Shown one piece after another: positions 43,693-53,816 of a DNA stretch of 64,000 nt. Under the pieces are notes generated by a model, which saw nothing but the letters and a program-made list of their open reading frames with translations, was not told the origin of the DNA and ran no database searches. The DNA is from Terriglobia bacterium (lineage in GTDB: Bacteria > Acidobacteriota > Terriglobia > Terriglobales > Acidobacteriaceae), in assembly GCA_020072815.1 (NCBI GenBank), contig JAIQGE010000001.1, positions 124,001 to 188,000 of the forward strand. Direction: 5' to 3'. The translations under genes and the position numbers were made by a program. Numbering within the stretch: the first letter of the stretch is position 1; every line of letters starts with the position of its first letter.

Positions 43693-43747
43693 CCTATAAA
43701 ATCACTGGTTTGCCGCCAGCATTCCAGCGCCTCAAGCAGAACCTATC

Positions 43748-44920
43748 ATGAAGATTCACGAGTATCAGGCCAAAACCATCCTTGCCAAATACGGCGTGCC
43801 CACGCCGCGCGGCGAGATGGCGTTGACCCGCGAAGAAGCGGAGATCGCAGCCAAGAAGCTTTTCGACTCCGGCGCCAAAGGCGTGGTGGTGAAAGCCCAG
43901 ATCCACGCCGGCGGACGCGGCAAGGGCGGCGGTGTCAAAGTCGCCAAGACCCTGGACGAAGCCAAGAGCTGGTCGGACAAGATCCTGGGTATGCGCTTGG
44001 TCACGCACCAGACCGGCCCCGAAGGCAAGATCGTACAGCGGCTGCTGATTGAAGAGACGCTGCCCATTGAGCGCGAACTCTACCTGGGCATTGTGGTGGA
44101 CCGCGCCACCGCGCGCCCGGTATTCATGGCGTCAGCTTCCGGCGGCATGGAAATTGAAGAAGTCGCGGCCAAAGATCCCAAGGCCATCTTGAAGGAAGCC
44201 ATTGATCCGGTCACCGGTTTCCAGCCCTACCACGCGCGCAAACTGGCGTTCGGCCTGGGCCTGAAGCCGGAACAGATCAATGACGCCGTAAAGTTCATGA
44301 CCGGACTGTACCGGGCGTTTGTGGATACAGATTGTTCGCTGTGCGAGATCAACCCGTTCATCACCACCGCGGACGGCCGTCTCTTTGCACTGGACGCCAA
44401 AGTCAACTTTGACGACAACGCGCTCTTCCGCCACAAAGACCTGCGCGAGCTGCGCGACATCAACGAAGAAGACCCGCTGGAAGTGGAAGCCTCCAAGTAC
44501 AGCCTGAACTACATCAAGCTGGATGGCAACATTGCCTGCATGGTCAACGGCGCGGGGCTGGCCATGGCGACCATGGACATCGTCAAGTACGCGGGTGGCT
44601 CTCCGGCCAACTTCCTGGACGTGGGCGGCGGCGCTAACGCCGAACAGATTCGCCACGCCTTTGAAATCCTGCTCAGCGACCCCCACGTGAAGGCCATCCT
44701 TATTAATATCTTCGGCGGCATCCTGCGCGTGGACATGCTCGCCCAGGGTGTGGTGGAAGCCGCGAAAGCCACCAACCTGAAGCTGCCTCTGGTCCTGCGC
44801 CTGGAAGGCACCAACGTGGAGCAAGGCCGCGAGATCCTGAAGAACTCCGGGCTGAACTTCCAGGTGGCGGAGACGATGAAAGACGCAGCGGAGAAAGTTG
44901 TGGCCGCAGCAGGGCGATGA
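43748..44920 (+). CDS. sucC: Succinyl-CoA synthetase, beta subunit
   Basis: 390 residues, normal length. An ATP-grasp domain ([40 protein letters not shown]) is followed by the CoA-ligase domain with [15 protein letters not shown] and NIFGGILR. With SucD it interconverts succinyl-CoA and succinate with nucleotide phosphorylation in the TCA cycle. It is separated from sucD by 112 bases that consist mostly of repeat copy G. Confidence 0.97.
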   Translation: MKIHEYQAKTILAKYGVPTPRGEMALTREEAEIAAKKLFDSGAKGVVVKAQIHAGGRGKGGGVKVAKTLDEAKSWSDKILGMRLVTHQTGPEGKIVQRLLIEETLPIERELYLGIVVDRATARPVFMASASGGMEIEEVAAKDPKAILKEAIDPVTGFQPYHARKLAFGLGLKPEQINDAVKFMTGLYRAFVDTDCSLCEINPFITTADGRLFALDAKVNFDDNALFRHKDLRELRDINEEDPLEVEASKYSLNYIKLDGNIACMVNGAGLAMATMDIVKYAGGSPANFLDVGGGANAEQIRHAFEILLSDPHVKAILINIFGGILRVDMLAQGVVEAAKATNLKLPLVLRLEGTNVEQGREILKNSGLNFQVAETMKDAAEKVVAAAGR

Positions 44921-44930
44921 TCTTAGCCCG

Positions 44931-45023
44931 GCGAGGCCGACTCGCGCGCCGAGCCGGCTGTACCAAGCGCTGAAGAATCTGACTCAATAACGAAACTGAT
45001 TTGCGGTTTGGAGCGGAGCGACA
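44931..45023 (+). repeat. 93-bp dispersed intergenic element, copy G
   Basis: It starts GCGAGGCCGACTCGCGCGCC and ends GGTTTGGAGCGGAGCGACA, ten bases before the sucD ATG, inside the sucC-sucD pair. Its GGAGCG word is the only Shine-Dalgarno-like sequence near sucD, though about 16 bases away. Confidence 0.85.
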
Positions 45024-45032
45024 AGAATAAAG

Positions 45033-45920
45033 ATGGCCGTCCTAGTCAACAAATCCACTCGCCTCATCGTCCAGGGCATCACCGGACGTGAAGGCACTTT
45101 CCACGCCAAGGGCGCGGCCGCATACGGCACCAACGTTGTAGGCGGCGTCACGCCGGGCAAGGGCGGCGCCACGCATGAAGGCTGGCCGGTGTTCAACACC
45201 GTGCAGGAGGCCAAAGAAAAGACCGGGGCCAACGCCACCGTCATCTTCGTCCCGCCGCCGTTCGCCGCCGACGCCATCATGGAAGCCGTGGACGCCGAGA
45301 TCCCGTTGATCGTCTGCATCACCGAAGGCGTTCCGGTCCTGGACATGGTGCGCGCCTATGAATATCTGCAGATCAAAGGCAAGTCGCGGCTGATCGGGCC
45401 GAACTGCCCGGGCATCATCTCGCCGGGCAAGTGCAAGATCGGCATCATGCCCGGCCACATTCATAAGGAAGGCAACGTGGGCATTGTTTCCCGCTCCGGC
45501 ACGCTGACCTATGAAGCGGTGTACCAGCTCACCACGCGCGGCGTGGGACAATCCACGGCCATCGGCATTGGCGGCGACCCAATTATCGGCACCAACTTTA
45601 TTGACGCGCTCACGCTGTTCAACGCCGACCCGGAGACCGAAGCCATCATTATGATTGGCGAAATCGGCGGTAACGCGGAAGAGAACGCCGCGGACTACAT
45701 CAAGAAAAATGTAAAGAAGCCGGTGACGGCGTTTATCGCCGGGCAAACCGCGCCTCCGGGACGCCGCATGGGCCACGCGGGCGCGATCATCTCCGGCGGG
45801 CACGGCACGGCAGCAGAAAAAATCAAGGCGTTGGAAGCGGCGGGTATTGCCGTGGCCAAGTCGCCGGCGGTGATCGCGCAGACGTTGTTCGATCATTCAG
45901 GAATCAAGCCGGCAAAGTAA
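45033..45920 (+). CDS. sucD: Succinyl-CoA synthetase, alpha subunit
   Basis: 295 residues. The CoA-binding Rossmann domain begins [13 protein letters not shown] and carries GGVTPGKGG. The phospho-histidine lies in [18 protein letters not shown]. The partner is SucC. It lacks a good ribosome-binding site because the intergenic repeat ends just upstream; cotranscription with sucC is expected. ndk follows after 86 bases. Confidence 0.97.
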   Translation: MAVLVNKSTRLIVQGITGREGTFHAKGAAAYGTNVVGGVTPGKGGATHEGWPVFNTVQEAKEKTGANATVIFVPPPFAADAIMEAVDAEIPLIVCITEGVPVLDMVRAYEYLQIKGKSRLIGPNCPGIISPGKCKIGIMPGHIHKEGNVGIVSRSGTLTYEAVYQLTTRGVGQSTAIGIGGDPIIGTNFIDALTLFNADPETEAIIMIGEIGGNAEENAADYIKKNVKKPVTAFIAGQTAPPGRRMGHAGAIISGGHGTAAEKIKALEAAGIAVAKSPAVIAQTLFDHSGIKPAK

Positions 45921-46006
45921 CGCCGGCGGTGACGTTGCTATTGCGACGTCCAGCGACGCGGAAAGCCTGCGTCTTGACGCATCAACTCAGGAGAAACCAA
46001 CCGTAC

Positions 46007-46432
46007 ATGGAAACTTTGCAACGCACTTTTTCAATCGTTAAACCGGACGCCGTGGCCAAAGGCGCCACCGGCGACATCATCCACATGATCCAGGAGAAGG
46101 GCTTCCGCATCATCGGCATGAAGATGCTGGAGATCAGCAAGCACCAGGCGGAAGGCTTTTACGCGGTGCACGCCAGCCGGCCCTTCTTTGATTCGCTCAC
46201 CACGTTCATGTCCAGCGGGCCCATCGTGGTGCTGGCGTTGGAAAAGAACAACGCCATCGCCGACCTGCGCAAGCTGATGGGCGCCACCAACCCGGCCAAC
46301 GCCGAAGCGGGCACCATCCGCAAGAAGTGGGCGGACAACATTGAGCACAACGCCATCCACGGCTCTGATGCCGACGACACCGCGCGATTTGAGCTGAGCT
46401 ATTTCTTTGCCGGGTACGAACTGACGCAATAA
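46007..46432 (+). CDS. ndk: Nucleoside diphosphate kinase
   Basis: 141 residues from the ATG at 46007. It equilibrates NTP and NDP pools through a phospho-His. The motifs [21 protein letters not shown]-like [11 protein letters not shown], and [13 protein letters not shown] with the active-site His are present. AGGAG lies 13 bases upstream, somewhat far. The longer frame from 45929 adds a basic stretch absent from the family. It is likely cotranscribed with sucCD, which makes NTP. Confidence 0.96.
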   Translation: METLQRTFSIVKPDAVAKGATGDIIHMIQEKGFRIIGMKMLEISKHQAEGFYAVHASRPFFDSLTTFMSSGPIVVLALEKNNAIADLRKLMGATNPANAEAGTIRKKWADNIEHNAIHGSDADDTARFELSYFFAGYELTQ

Positions 46433-46824
46433 TCTGGCGAGCAAGTAGTTGACGGAGCCCCCGGCCCGCACAAGGCCCACCCTGTGCCTGTGCTCTATTC
46501 ACGGTTAGCTGCCGGACAAACGGTTTTACATGCTCAAGGCACGGTCGCTGCTCAGTCGTCCGGCTCAACCAGCGCTGGCAGCGACCGCCTTAATACTGCG
46601 AAAATCCCAGATTCTCCCCCATGTGGGTTAATGGCTGGATAGTTGAATCTAGTGTAAAACTCCTATCTAGCTAGCTTTTCCATATATACTAGTATCGATT
46701 TTAGAGCAGCAACCTAGGTAACTATTAGCTATCCTGCCATCATTATAGTTTGCAGACACAAATAATCTGTTTGTGAACTACAATTCCCACCGTCTCCGAT
46801 ATTTCCAACGCAAGAGGAATGCTC
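46433..46824. other. AT-rich gap before the subtilase gene
   Basis: 392 bases without a supported gene. From about 46650 the sequence is strongly AT-rich (several TATATA, TAGTAT and TATAGT words), unlike its surroundings, and probably contains the subtilase promoter. No repeat or terminator with a T-run is clear after ndk. Confidence 0.45.
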
Positions 46825-49800
46825 ATGCCTTCGGCTTTTCAGCTCACATCCTCCAGCAAGCTATCGTCCAGCCTAAACAAACGCCATAGATCAACATCAG
46901 GAATGGCCCTTCGCCGTATCGTATTCTGCGTGCTGCTCGCGGTAACGTACGTGGCGCAAGCGCAGGCGCAAGCGCCTACTCCACTGCCGGCACCGCAATC
47001 GGAACGAATCATCGTGAAACTTAGGCCGGCTCTGGCCCAGGAAGCCGAAGCGGAATTCCCGGCGGCCATGCCACCCCGGCAAATGCACATCCCTGCCGGT
47101 CAGGCCCGGAATGCGCGCGTGCAGAACTTTATCGGCCGGTATGCAGCGCGCCAGCTTTCGCCCATGTATCCCGAGATTGTCCAGCTCAAGAAGAAGCACG
47201 GATGGTCGGATGCCCAGTTCGCGGAACACATCCGCCAGCGCTTTGCCGCCCGGGCGCGACGGCATCCGCATCCAGTAGCCCTTCCGGAACTTTCGCGGAC
47301 GTACATTCTGGAATTCGGCGCCATCTCTGCAGATCAAAAAGCACAGGCTGTGCAGCGGCTGAAAGCTGATCCTGATATCGAGTTTGCTGAACCTGAACAC
47401 ACATACTCCAGCAAGCTGGTGACCAACGATCCATTCCTCAGTACAAGTGGCTCCTGGGGGCAGCCTTACCCTGACCTTTGGGGCTTGTTTGCCATCGGCG
47501 CACCTGCTGCCTGGGACACGGCCACCGGCGATGGGATCGTGGTAGCGGTAGTCGATACCGGAATTGACTACAACCATCCTGACCTGGCCGCTAATGTATG
47601 GACCAACCCAAATGAGATCGATGGAAACTTCTTTGATGACGACGGCAACGGGTTCATTGACGATGTCCGCGGCTGGAATTTCTTCTTCGGCGACAACGAC
47701 CCAATCGACCATAACGGGCACGGGACCCACGTAGCGGGCACTATCGCCGCTGTAGGCGACAACGGCATTGGCATCATCGGTGTTGCCTGGCACGCCCGCG
47801 TCATGGCGGTAAAAGGCCTGGACGATAACGGGTTCGGGTTCGACTTTACCCTGGCGCCGGCCATCATGTACGCGGCCAGCAATGGCGCGGACGTTATCAA
47901 CGCATCGTGGGGCGGCCAGGGCACGTCCGAGTCCATTGAAGAAGCGATTCAGTTTGCCACCGGACTGGGTGTGGTCTTTGTCGCTGCGGCGGGAAATTCG
48001 AGCGAAGACGCTATGAATTTCTTTCCCGCGAATTCACCGGAAGCCATCACCGTAGCTGCATCTGATCCTTTCGGCAACTTTGCCTTTTTCTCAAATTTTG
48101 GTCCCAAGATTGACGTCACCGCTCCCGGTGTGGACATCCTCTCATTGCAAGCTGCATTCACATTTCTGGGCCCCCAGGTGGCTGACGGTTATATCCGGCT
48201 GGACGGTACGAGCATGGCCGCGCCTCACGTTGCCGGTGTTGCTGCACTCTCTCTGTCGCAGAACCCTGCTTATTCAACGGAACAGGTGCGGCAAGTCATT
48301 CGCTCGTCCGCAACCCCCGTTGATTTCGATTCCCGGTTCGGGGCCGGCAGACTTAACGCCGCGGCGGCTGTGGCCGTGACCAACCCGCTTGAGGCCCGCA
48401 TCACTGGGCTTCAGTTCCCTGGCGGCCCGGGCGGTCCCATTACCATCAATGGCTTTGCGCAGGGCGCGGGCTTCTCCAACTACGTTCTGGAATATGGATT
48501 TGGAACACAGCCCTTCTTCTTCAATCAGTTCTTTTCCAGCGTCACTCCAGTTTCAGGGACGCTGGGCATTCTGGATCCAGTCAGCCTTGGCCTTTTCGAC
48601 GGCACTTATACCATCCGGCTCACAGCGTTCAATACCAATGGCGCCGGCTTCACTGACCGTACGCAGTTCACGCTGGTCCTGGTTGCAATCACCAGCCCCG
48701 TGCCTACGTCCACTTTCAAACCAGGCTTCCAGTTGCCGATTGTAGGCACGGCCACCATGCCGGGCTTCTCTAATTTCACGGTGCAGTGGTCGCGGCAGGA
48801 TGGCGTAGGTGGCTTGCAGAACACCGGCATTACTCTCACCGGCGACGGGCTTTCACCTTTGGCCGGCTCAACGCTGGCAACCTGGGACACTTCGTCCATC
48901 ACACAGGCCGGTTATTACAACATCGTGCTTACAGTGAATGGTGGTACGTTCGAGCAGGCCTCAACCACCGTCTACCTGGAGCCCGACCTGCTGTCCATCG
49001 GCTGGCCGGTGTTTGTTGATCTGGGACCCTACTTCAATTCGGGGGTGGTGCCCGCCCGGAACGCTGACGGTACCACTCGGCTGGTAATGGAGAGTCCCAA
49101 CCAAGGCACTACCCTGGCCGCTTCATGGGTATTCAATCTGGACGGGTCCTTTCAGAAAACCAACCTTGACCAGTTCGGTAGCTTCCACCAGCCGTCAGTC
49201 GGCAACATTGACGGTCTCCCCGGCGATGAAGCCGTCATGCCCGATTTCAACGTAATCCGCGTGATTCATCCCGACAGCAGCTTCGACATTTTGAACCCCG
49301 GAATTGACGTTGATTTCACCAAAAACCCTCTGCTGCTGGAAGACCTGAATAGCGACTTCAACCTCGAAACCATTGTGATCGGAAATAACTACCCCACCAA
49401 CACTGCCTATGTTTATGCATGGCAGCCAAACGGCCAGCAGGCCCCCGGGTTCCCCATCCAGGTACAGGACCAGAATGATCTTAAGAACTGGTTCAATCAC
49501 ACACGCATCATGGCGGGTGATTTTGACGGCGATGGGGCAAAAGAAATAATGGTGCAGGAGGGACTTACTCAAGCCGACTACGCCTTGCGCTTGTTCAACC
49601 ATGATGGCACGCCAAAAACTTTCAATGCTCCAGTCCTGACAGGCATTCCCTTTGCCATGGTGGCCGCGGACCTGGACCACAATGGCAAACTCGAAACCAT
49701 CCTGGTGAATTACAACGGGCCGCAGGTCCTGCTTCACGTTTTTCAGCCCGATGGAACGGAGCGCCCGGGCTGGCCGATAGACGTTTCCCTTTCCAACCAG

Positions 49801-51459
49801 CAGTTCACCCAGTCATTCCTGGCGGTTGCTGACTTCAATCGCGACGGTCATGAAGAGATCGTGCTGTCACGCGATGCCGCGATTTATGTCTTCAACAGCG
49901 ACGGCACGCTGTTCCCTGGCGCGTGGCCGTTGCAATCCGGGTTCATCGGATTTGGCGCGGTGGTGATTGGTGACGTGGATGGAGACGGCTTCCCTGAAAT
50001 CGTAACCTCACGTTTTGATGTCACCTTGGGCGGCCCAAAGATTTTGGCGGTCCGCAGGGACGGCACGATCATGAAAAGCTGGGAACTCACCGGACCAAAT
50101 GGCTTTTCGCCATTTCTGTATCCGGCCCCGGCCCTCATGGACTTTGACCAGAACGGGACCACCGACATTGCCGTGGCCTACCAGCTTTCCGGCGGCTCCA
50201 CCATCCCTGGCGTGGTTACCGTGCTCGATACGCATGCCGGCTTTGCCGATGCCAATAACGACTGGCCGTTCATGCTGCAAAACCAACGGAACAATCCCGT
50301 GCTGCCGCGCCCCTCCGCCAGCAGCCTGGCCGTCACCTTAACCACAGGTTCTAATCCATCTATCGTCGGCGATAGCCTGACCTTTACCGCCACGGTAACC
50401 CCGGGCACGGCGACTGGAGCGGTCATGTTCTTTGATGGAACCACGCCGGTCTCGGGCGCTATCCAGCTGAACAACGGCTCGGCATCGTTTAGTACGCCGG
50501 GCCTCTTGCTGGGAACACATTCCATTACCGCGCGATACACGGGCGACAACAAACTCAGCGCCTCCGTGAGCCCCGTACTGATTCAAACTGTGACCAGGGT
50601 CAACGCAAGCGTCGCCCTCACCCTCACGGCGGGGACGAATCCTGCCCTGGTGGGAGATTCTCTTACTTTCACGGCAAGCGTCGCGCCCGCTTCAGCTACG
50701 GGAAGCGTAGCCTTCTTTGACGGCGCCACACCCATTTCCAGCGACGTACCTTTGGTTGCCGGATCGGCGAGTCTGACTATCTCGTCACTCCCGGCGGGGA
50801 CCCACTCCATCACTGCGCAATATAGCGGGGACGCTAATTTCAACGCAGCCGCGTCCCCGGCGTTAACCCAGATCGTCAACAGCCCGAAAGCAAATGCCGC
50901 CATCACTCTCGTCCTGAGTTCAGGAACCAATCCTTCTGTCTTTGGCGCTCCGCTGACTTTCACAGCCAGGGTCACGCCAGCCTCCGCAACTGGGACCGTG
51001 GTCTTCTTTGATGGACCTGTTGCCATGTCCGGAAACGTACCCCTGGTTGGCGGGACGGCGAGCTTTAGCACCTCAGCTTTGACGGCCGGAACTCATTCGA
51101 TCACCGCCCAATATGGCGGCGATGGGAGCTTTAACGGGGCTGTCTCCACTGCGCTTGTTCAGAACGTCGCTAAGGCCCCAACGCAAGTGGATCTGGAACG
51201 TGGGGAGAGCACTACCGCCCTTAAGCCCGGCCAGCCAGTGACCTTCATCGCCACAATCACTCCGGCCAGCGCAACTGGGACCGTGGTGTTCTTCGACGGG
51301 ACCACAGCCATATCAGGCCCAATTCCGGTGAGCAATGGTTCAGCCAGCTTCACAACAGCTTCGTTGACCGTGGGATCGCACTCGATCAGAGCGCAATACA
51401 GCGGCGACGCAAATTACAAGGCAGCAAGTTCCAACGCGCTGCCGGTAAAGGTCAAGTAA
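46825..51459 (+). CDS. Large secreted subtilisin-like protease with FG-GAP propeller and four Ig-like repeats
   Basis: 1544 residues from the ATG at 46825 (AGAGGA eight bases upstream). Order: a signal peptide with a long n-region, a propeptide (about 55-190, PQSERIIVKLRP onwards), an S8 catalytic domain with Asp244 (VVDTGIDYNHPD), His299 (NGHGTHVAGT) and Ser463 (DGTSMAAPHVAG), and two Ig-like modules. Then comes a propeller of FG-GAP/VCBS calcium repeats (DFDGDGAKEI, DFNRDGHEEI, DVDGDGFPEI, DFDQNGTTDI). Last are four tandem Big_3-type Ig domains of about 93 residues (each with GTVVFFDG..and HSITAQYSGD). It is exported and probably cell-surface or secreted, degrading proteins. A terminator follows. 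Confidence 0.93.
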   Translation: MPSAFQLTSSSKLSSSLNKRHRSTSGMALRRIVFCVLLAVTYVAQAQAQAPTPLPAPQSERIIVKLRPALAQEAEAEFPAAMPPRQMHIPAGQARNARVQNFIGRYAARQLSPMYPEIVQLKKKHGWSDAQFAEHIRQRFAARARRHPHPVALPELSRTYILEFGAISADQKAQAVQRLKADPDIEFAEPEHTYSSKLVTNDPFLSTSGSWGQPYPDLWGLFAIGAPAAWDTATGDGIVVAVVDTGIDYNHPDLAANVWTNPNEIDGNFFDDDGNGFIDDVRGWNFFFGDNDPIDHNGHGTHVAGTIAAVGDNGIGIIGVAWHARVMAVKGLDDNGFGFDFTLAPAIMYAASNGADVINASWGGQGTSESIEEAIQFATGLGVVFVAAAGNSSEDAMNFFPANSPEAITVAASDPFGNFAFFSNFGPKIDVTAPGVDILSLQAAFTFLGPQVADGYIRLDGTSMAAPHVAGVAALSLSQNPAYSTEQVRQVIRSSATPVDFDSRFGAGRLNAAAAVAVTNPLEARITGLQFPGGPGGPITINGFAQGAGFSNYVLEYGFGTQPFFFNQFFSSVTPVSGTLGILDPVSLGLFDGTYTIRLTAFNTNGAGFTDRTQFTLVLVAITSPVPTSTFKPGFQLPIVGTATMPGFSNFTVQWSRQDGVGGLQNTGITLTGDGLSPLAGSTLATWDTSSITQAGYYNIVLTVNGGTFEQASTTVYLEPDLLSIGWPVFVDLGPYFNSGVVPARNADGTTRLVMESPNQGTTLAASWVFNLDGSFQKTNLDQFGSFHQPSVGNIDGLPGDEAVMPDFNVIRVIHPDSSFDILNPGIDVDFTKNPLLLEDLNSDFNLETIVIGNNYPTNTAYVYAWQPNGQQAPGFPIQVQDQNDLKNWFNHTRIMAGDFDGDGAKEIMVQEGLTQADYALRLFNHDGTPKTFNAPVLTGIPFAMVAADLDHNGKLETILVNYNGPQVLLHVFQPDGTERPGWPIDVSLSNQQFTQSFLAVADFNRDGHEEIVLSRDAAIYVFNSDGTLFPGAWPLQSGFIGFGAVVIGDVDGDGFPEIVTSRFDVTLGGPKILAVRRDGTIMKSWELTGPNGFSPFLYPAPALMDFDQNGTTDIAVAYQLSGGSTIPGVVTVLDTHAGFADANNDWPFMLQNQRNNPVLPRPSASSLAVTLTTGSNPSIVGDSLTFTATVTPGTATGAVMFFDGTTPVSGAIQLNNGSASFSTPGLLLGTHSITARYTGDNKLSASVSPVLIQTVTRVNASVALTLTAGTNPALVGDSLTFTASVAPASATGSVAFFDGATPISSDVPLVAGSASLTISSLPAGTHSITAQYSGDANFNAAASPALTQIVNSPKANAAITLVLSSGTNPSVFGAPLTFTARVTPASATGTVVFFDGPVAMSGNVPLVGGTASFSTSALTAGTHSITAQYGGDGSFNGAVSTALVQNVAKAPTQVDLERGESTTALKPGQPVTFIATITPASATGTVVFFDGTTAISGPIPVSNGSASFTTASLTVGSHSIRAQYSGDANYKAASSNALPVKVK

Positions 51460-51467
51460 CCATCAGT

Positions 51468-51512
51468 CCGGGCGGGCCCTTCACGAGAGAGGCCTGCCCG
51501 GCTTCCCTTTTC
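51468..51512 (+). terminator. Terminator after the subtilase gene
   Basis: CCGGGCGGGCC (51468-51478) pairs with GGCCTGCCCGG (51491-51501), with one G-U pair, in an 11-base stem followed by CTTCCCTTTTCC. Confidence 0.7.
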
Positions 51513-51538
51513 CACCTGGCTATGTCGGGCCGATCGTC

Positions 51539-53782
51539 TTACTTCGCTCTTTCTATTTCCGCCACTGACGCCCTGAGCAGCTGCGTGTTCTTCTTGATGG
51601 CCGCTTCCAGCAGCGCCTGCTGTTCTTTCGCCACCTTCCAATCACCCTTCTCGGCGGCTTCGGTCAGCCCGGGAAGTTCCAAATGCGCGTAGGTATAGCG
51701 CGCGGCATAAAGAAGATGCTTGAACCACGGGCGTCCGGGGATTCCCTCCGGCGTAAGCCAGTTCGATTCCACGTCCATGATTGTCCGGTTAAGGGAGGCG
51801 ATTTGGGCCTTGCGTGCGGCTTCGTACAAAGATTTGTCTGACAACAACCGCGCAACCGCCGCATTCAGTTCTCCGCCCGCTTTCTCAAACTCATTGATGT
51901 CTGCATAGAGCGACGCCAGGTCCACGTTGGGCTGCACTTTGCTGTTCTTGTCCAGGTCGTCCACGAACTTGCGGATGTTGGCAGCATAAGAAGCGAAATC
52001 AAACGGCAATACATCGGCGTTCGCCAGGCGCAGCGCCAGCGTCCCCCACAGGCGGGTGATGATCAGGTGATATTGATAGCCGGGATCGCCAAAATGTTCC
52101 ACCCAGTAGTGGTTGTCATACATGGAATGGTAAACGCCGTACTTGCCGTCAAACTCCAGTCCCACGGTAGGCCGGCCCAGATGGTTGAGGAACACCGTGT
52201 GGTCTGATCCTGAGCCGATGCGCGTGTTCACCAGCTCAGCATCCGTCAGCGGCTTGTCAGACTTTTCTTCCTGCTGCCGGGTTTGCTTCCATCGTTCGTA
52301 CAGCGTTTCACCGGAGGGGATTTGGATGGTGTGCGTGGCTTCCACGATCATGGGCGCCAGTGAAGCGACGGCGTCAGAGTGGAAGTCGGCGAATTCGTTT
52401 CCGGTACCGCGATTGCCCGGCCCGGACGCGGACGAATCCACGTTCAGATACGCGACCAGCTTTTTCTCCAGTTCGCCGCTGAACTGTTCGCCCCACTCGG
52501 TGGATCCGGTGAGCGCGTATTCCTCGCCGTCCCAACTGGCAATCACCAGCGTGCGCCGCGGGCGCCAGCCCTTTTTCTTCATCTCGCCCAGCGCGCGGGA
52601 AAGCTCCATCATGGACGCAGTGCCGCTGGAAGGATCAATGCCGCCAAAGGCCCATGCATCGCGATGGTTGCCCATGAGCACCCATTCGTCCGGCAACTCG
52701 CTGCCGCGGATGCGCGCTTCCACCACCGTGTACGGCTGGATGCTGGTATCCATGTCCACTTTCACGTGGGCCCGCACGCCGCCGCTCAGGCGGTACGTAA
52801 TCGGCAGCGCGCCCTGCCACTCTTTGGGCGCTTCCGGGCCGTTCATGTTTTCCAGCAGCGGCTTGGCATCGCGCCAGGAAAGCGGCAGGGCAATAATTTT
52901 TGGCAGCGAGCGCGCGTCTTCCGGCTTGATGCGCTTGGCCCCGGGGACGGACGCCCATCCAGGCGTGGTGGGATCGCCGGGGACGATGAAGTCATAGGTG
53001 ACGGCGCCGCGCTGTATGTGGCTCTCCGGCCCCCACGGCCCATCAGGGAAAACTTTGCCTTTGGCCAAGCCGTCTTCCGCCGGATCAGAATAGACCAGCA
53101 TGGCCGCTGCGCCTTCGCGCTCCGCGGTGAGCGCTTTGAATCCGCGATAGCTATACGGATTGGAGTAGCGCACCAGGACGATCTTGCCTTTTACTTCAAT
53201 ACCGTTCTTGCGCAGAAGATCGTAGTCGTCGGGGTTGCCGCTGTGCGCGTACACGACTTCGGCTGTCACGTCGCCGGAAGCCGAATACCCCAGATACGCC
53301 GCCGACACGCGGGGATTTTTCGTGTCCGGATCGGCGTCATACGGGTCTTCGCGCAAACTGGCTTTGTATTGGACCGGCGCCACCATCTCCAGGGAAACCT
53401 GGCGCGGCGCGGAATGCAGAACGTCATACTTGCGCAGAGCAACATTTTCCCAGCCTTGCACCGTCCATTGCGCGGCGATGTAGGCCGCCAGTTCGTTGTT
53501 GCGGTCTGACGCCGCGGGATGGGGCTCCTGGGTGAAGTAGCGGTGCCACTGGCGCGTGCGCTCGGCGGTGGGGATGCGGAGAAAATCCTGTTCGATTTTC
53601 CATTCGCGCGCGGCGGAGCCTGCGGTAAAGCCGAGGATGGGGCCGCTGATGGCCGGCTTGCTGCCGGCGTCTGGCTTGGCTTTCGCGGTCTTCTCTTGTG
53701 GAGCGGCCAGCGAGATGGCCAACAGCGTAACCACGGCCGCCACAGCAAAAACGCACTTTCCGAATAAGGACTTTTGCCTCAT
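51539..53782 (-). CDS. M28 metallopeptidase, glutamate carboxypeptidase II-like
   Basis: 747 residues from the ATG at 53782. After a signal peptide come a PA (protease-associated) domain (GKIVLVRYSNPYSYRGFKA) and the M28 zinc-peptidase domain. Probable ligands are His/Asp in GNHRDAWAFGGIDPSSG, Glu-Glu in DGEEYALTGSTEW, Asp in LNVDSSA and His in GSDHTVFLNHLG. A transferrin-receptor-like dimerisation domain ends the protein. This is the layout of human GCPII and bacterial relatives, which trim C-terminal residues of peptides outside the cytoplasm. GGGAG precedes the chosen ATG; the longer frame to 53851 hides the signal peptide. The class III aminotransferase gene ends 34 bases upstream. Confidence 0.93.
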   Translation of the reverse strand: MRQKSLFGKCVFAVAAVVTLLAISLAAPQEKTAKAKPDAGSKPAISGPILGFTAGSAAREWKIEQDFLRIPTAERTRQWHRYFTQEPHPAASDRNNELAAYIAAQWTVQGWENVALRKYDVLHSAPRQVSLEMVAPVQYKASLREDPYDADPDTKNPRVSAAYLGYSASGDVTAEVVYAHSGNPDDYDLLRKNGIEVKGKIVLVRYSNPYSYRGFKALTAEREGAAAMLVYSDPAEDGLAKGKVFPDGPWGPESHIQRGAVTYDFIVPGDPTTPGWASVPGAKRIKPEDARSLPKIIALPLSWRDAKPLLENMNGPEAPKEWQGALPITYRLSGGVRAHVKVDMDTSIQPYTVVEARIRGSELPDEWVLMGNHRDAWAFGGIDPSSGTASMMELSRALGEMKKKGWRPRRTLVIASWDGEEYALTGSTEWGEQFSGELEKKLVAYLNVDSSASGPGNRGTGNEFADFHSDAVASLAPMIVEATHTIQIPSGETLYERWKQTRQQEEKSDKPLTDAELVNTRIGSGSDHTVFLNHLGRPTVGLEFDGKYGVYHSMYDNHYWVEHFGDPGYQYHLIITRLWGTLALRLANADVLPFDFASYAANIRKFVDDLDKNSKVQPNVDLASLYADINEFEKAGGELNAAVARLLSDKSLYEAARKAQIASLNRTIMDVESNWLTPEGIPGRPWFKHLLYAARYTYAHLELPGLTEAAEKGDWKVAKEQQALLEAAIKKNTQLLRASVAEIERAK

Positions 53783-53816
53783 GCAATCTCCCAGCTTCTT
53801 GCCGAATTGAGCTTGC

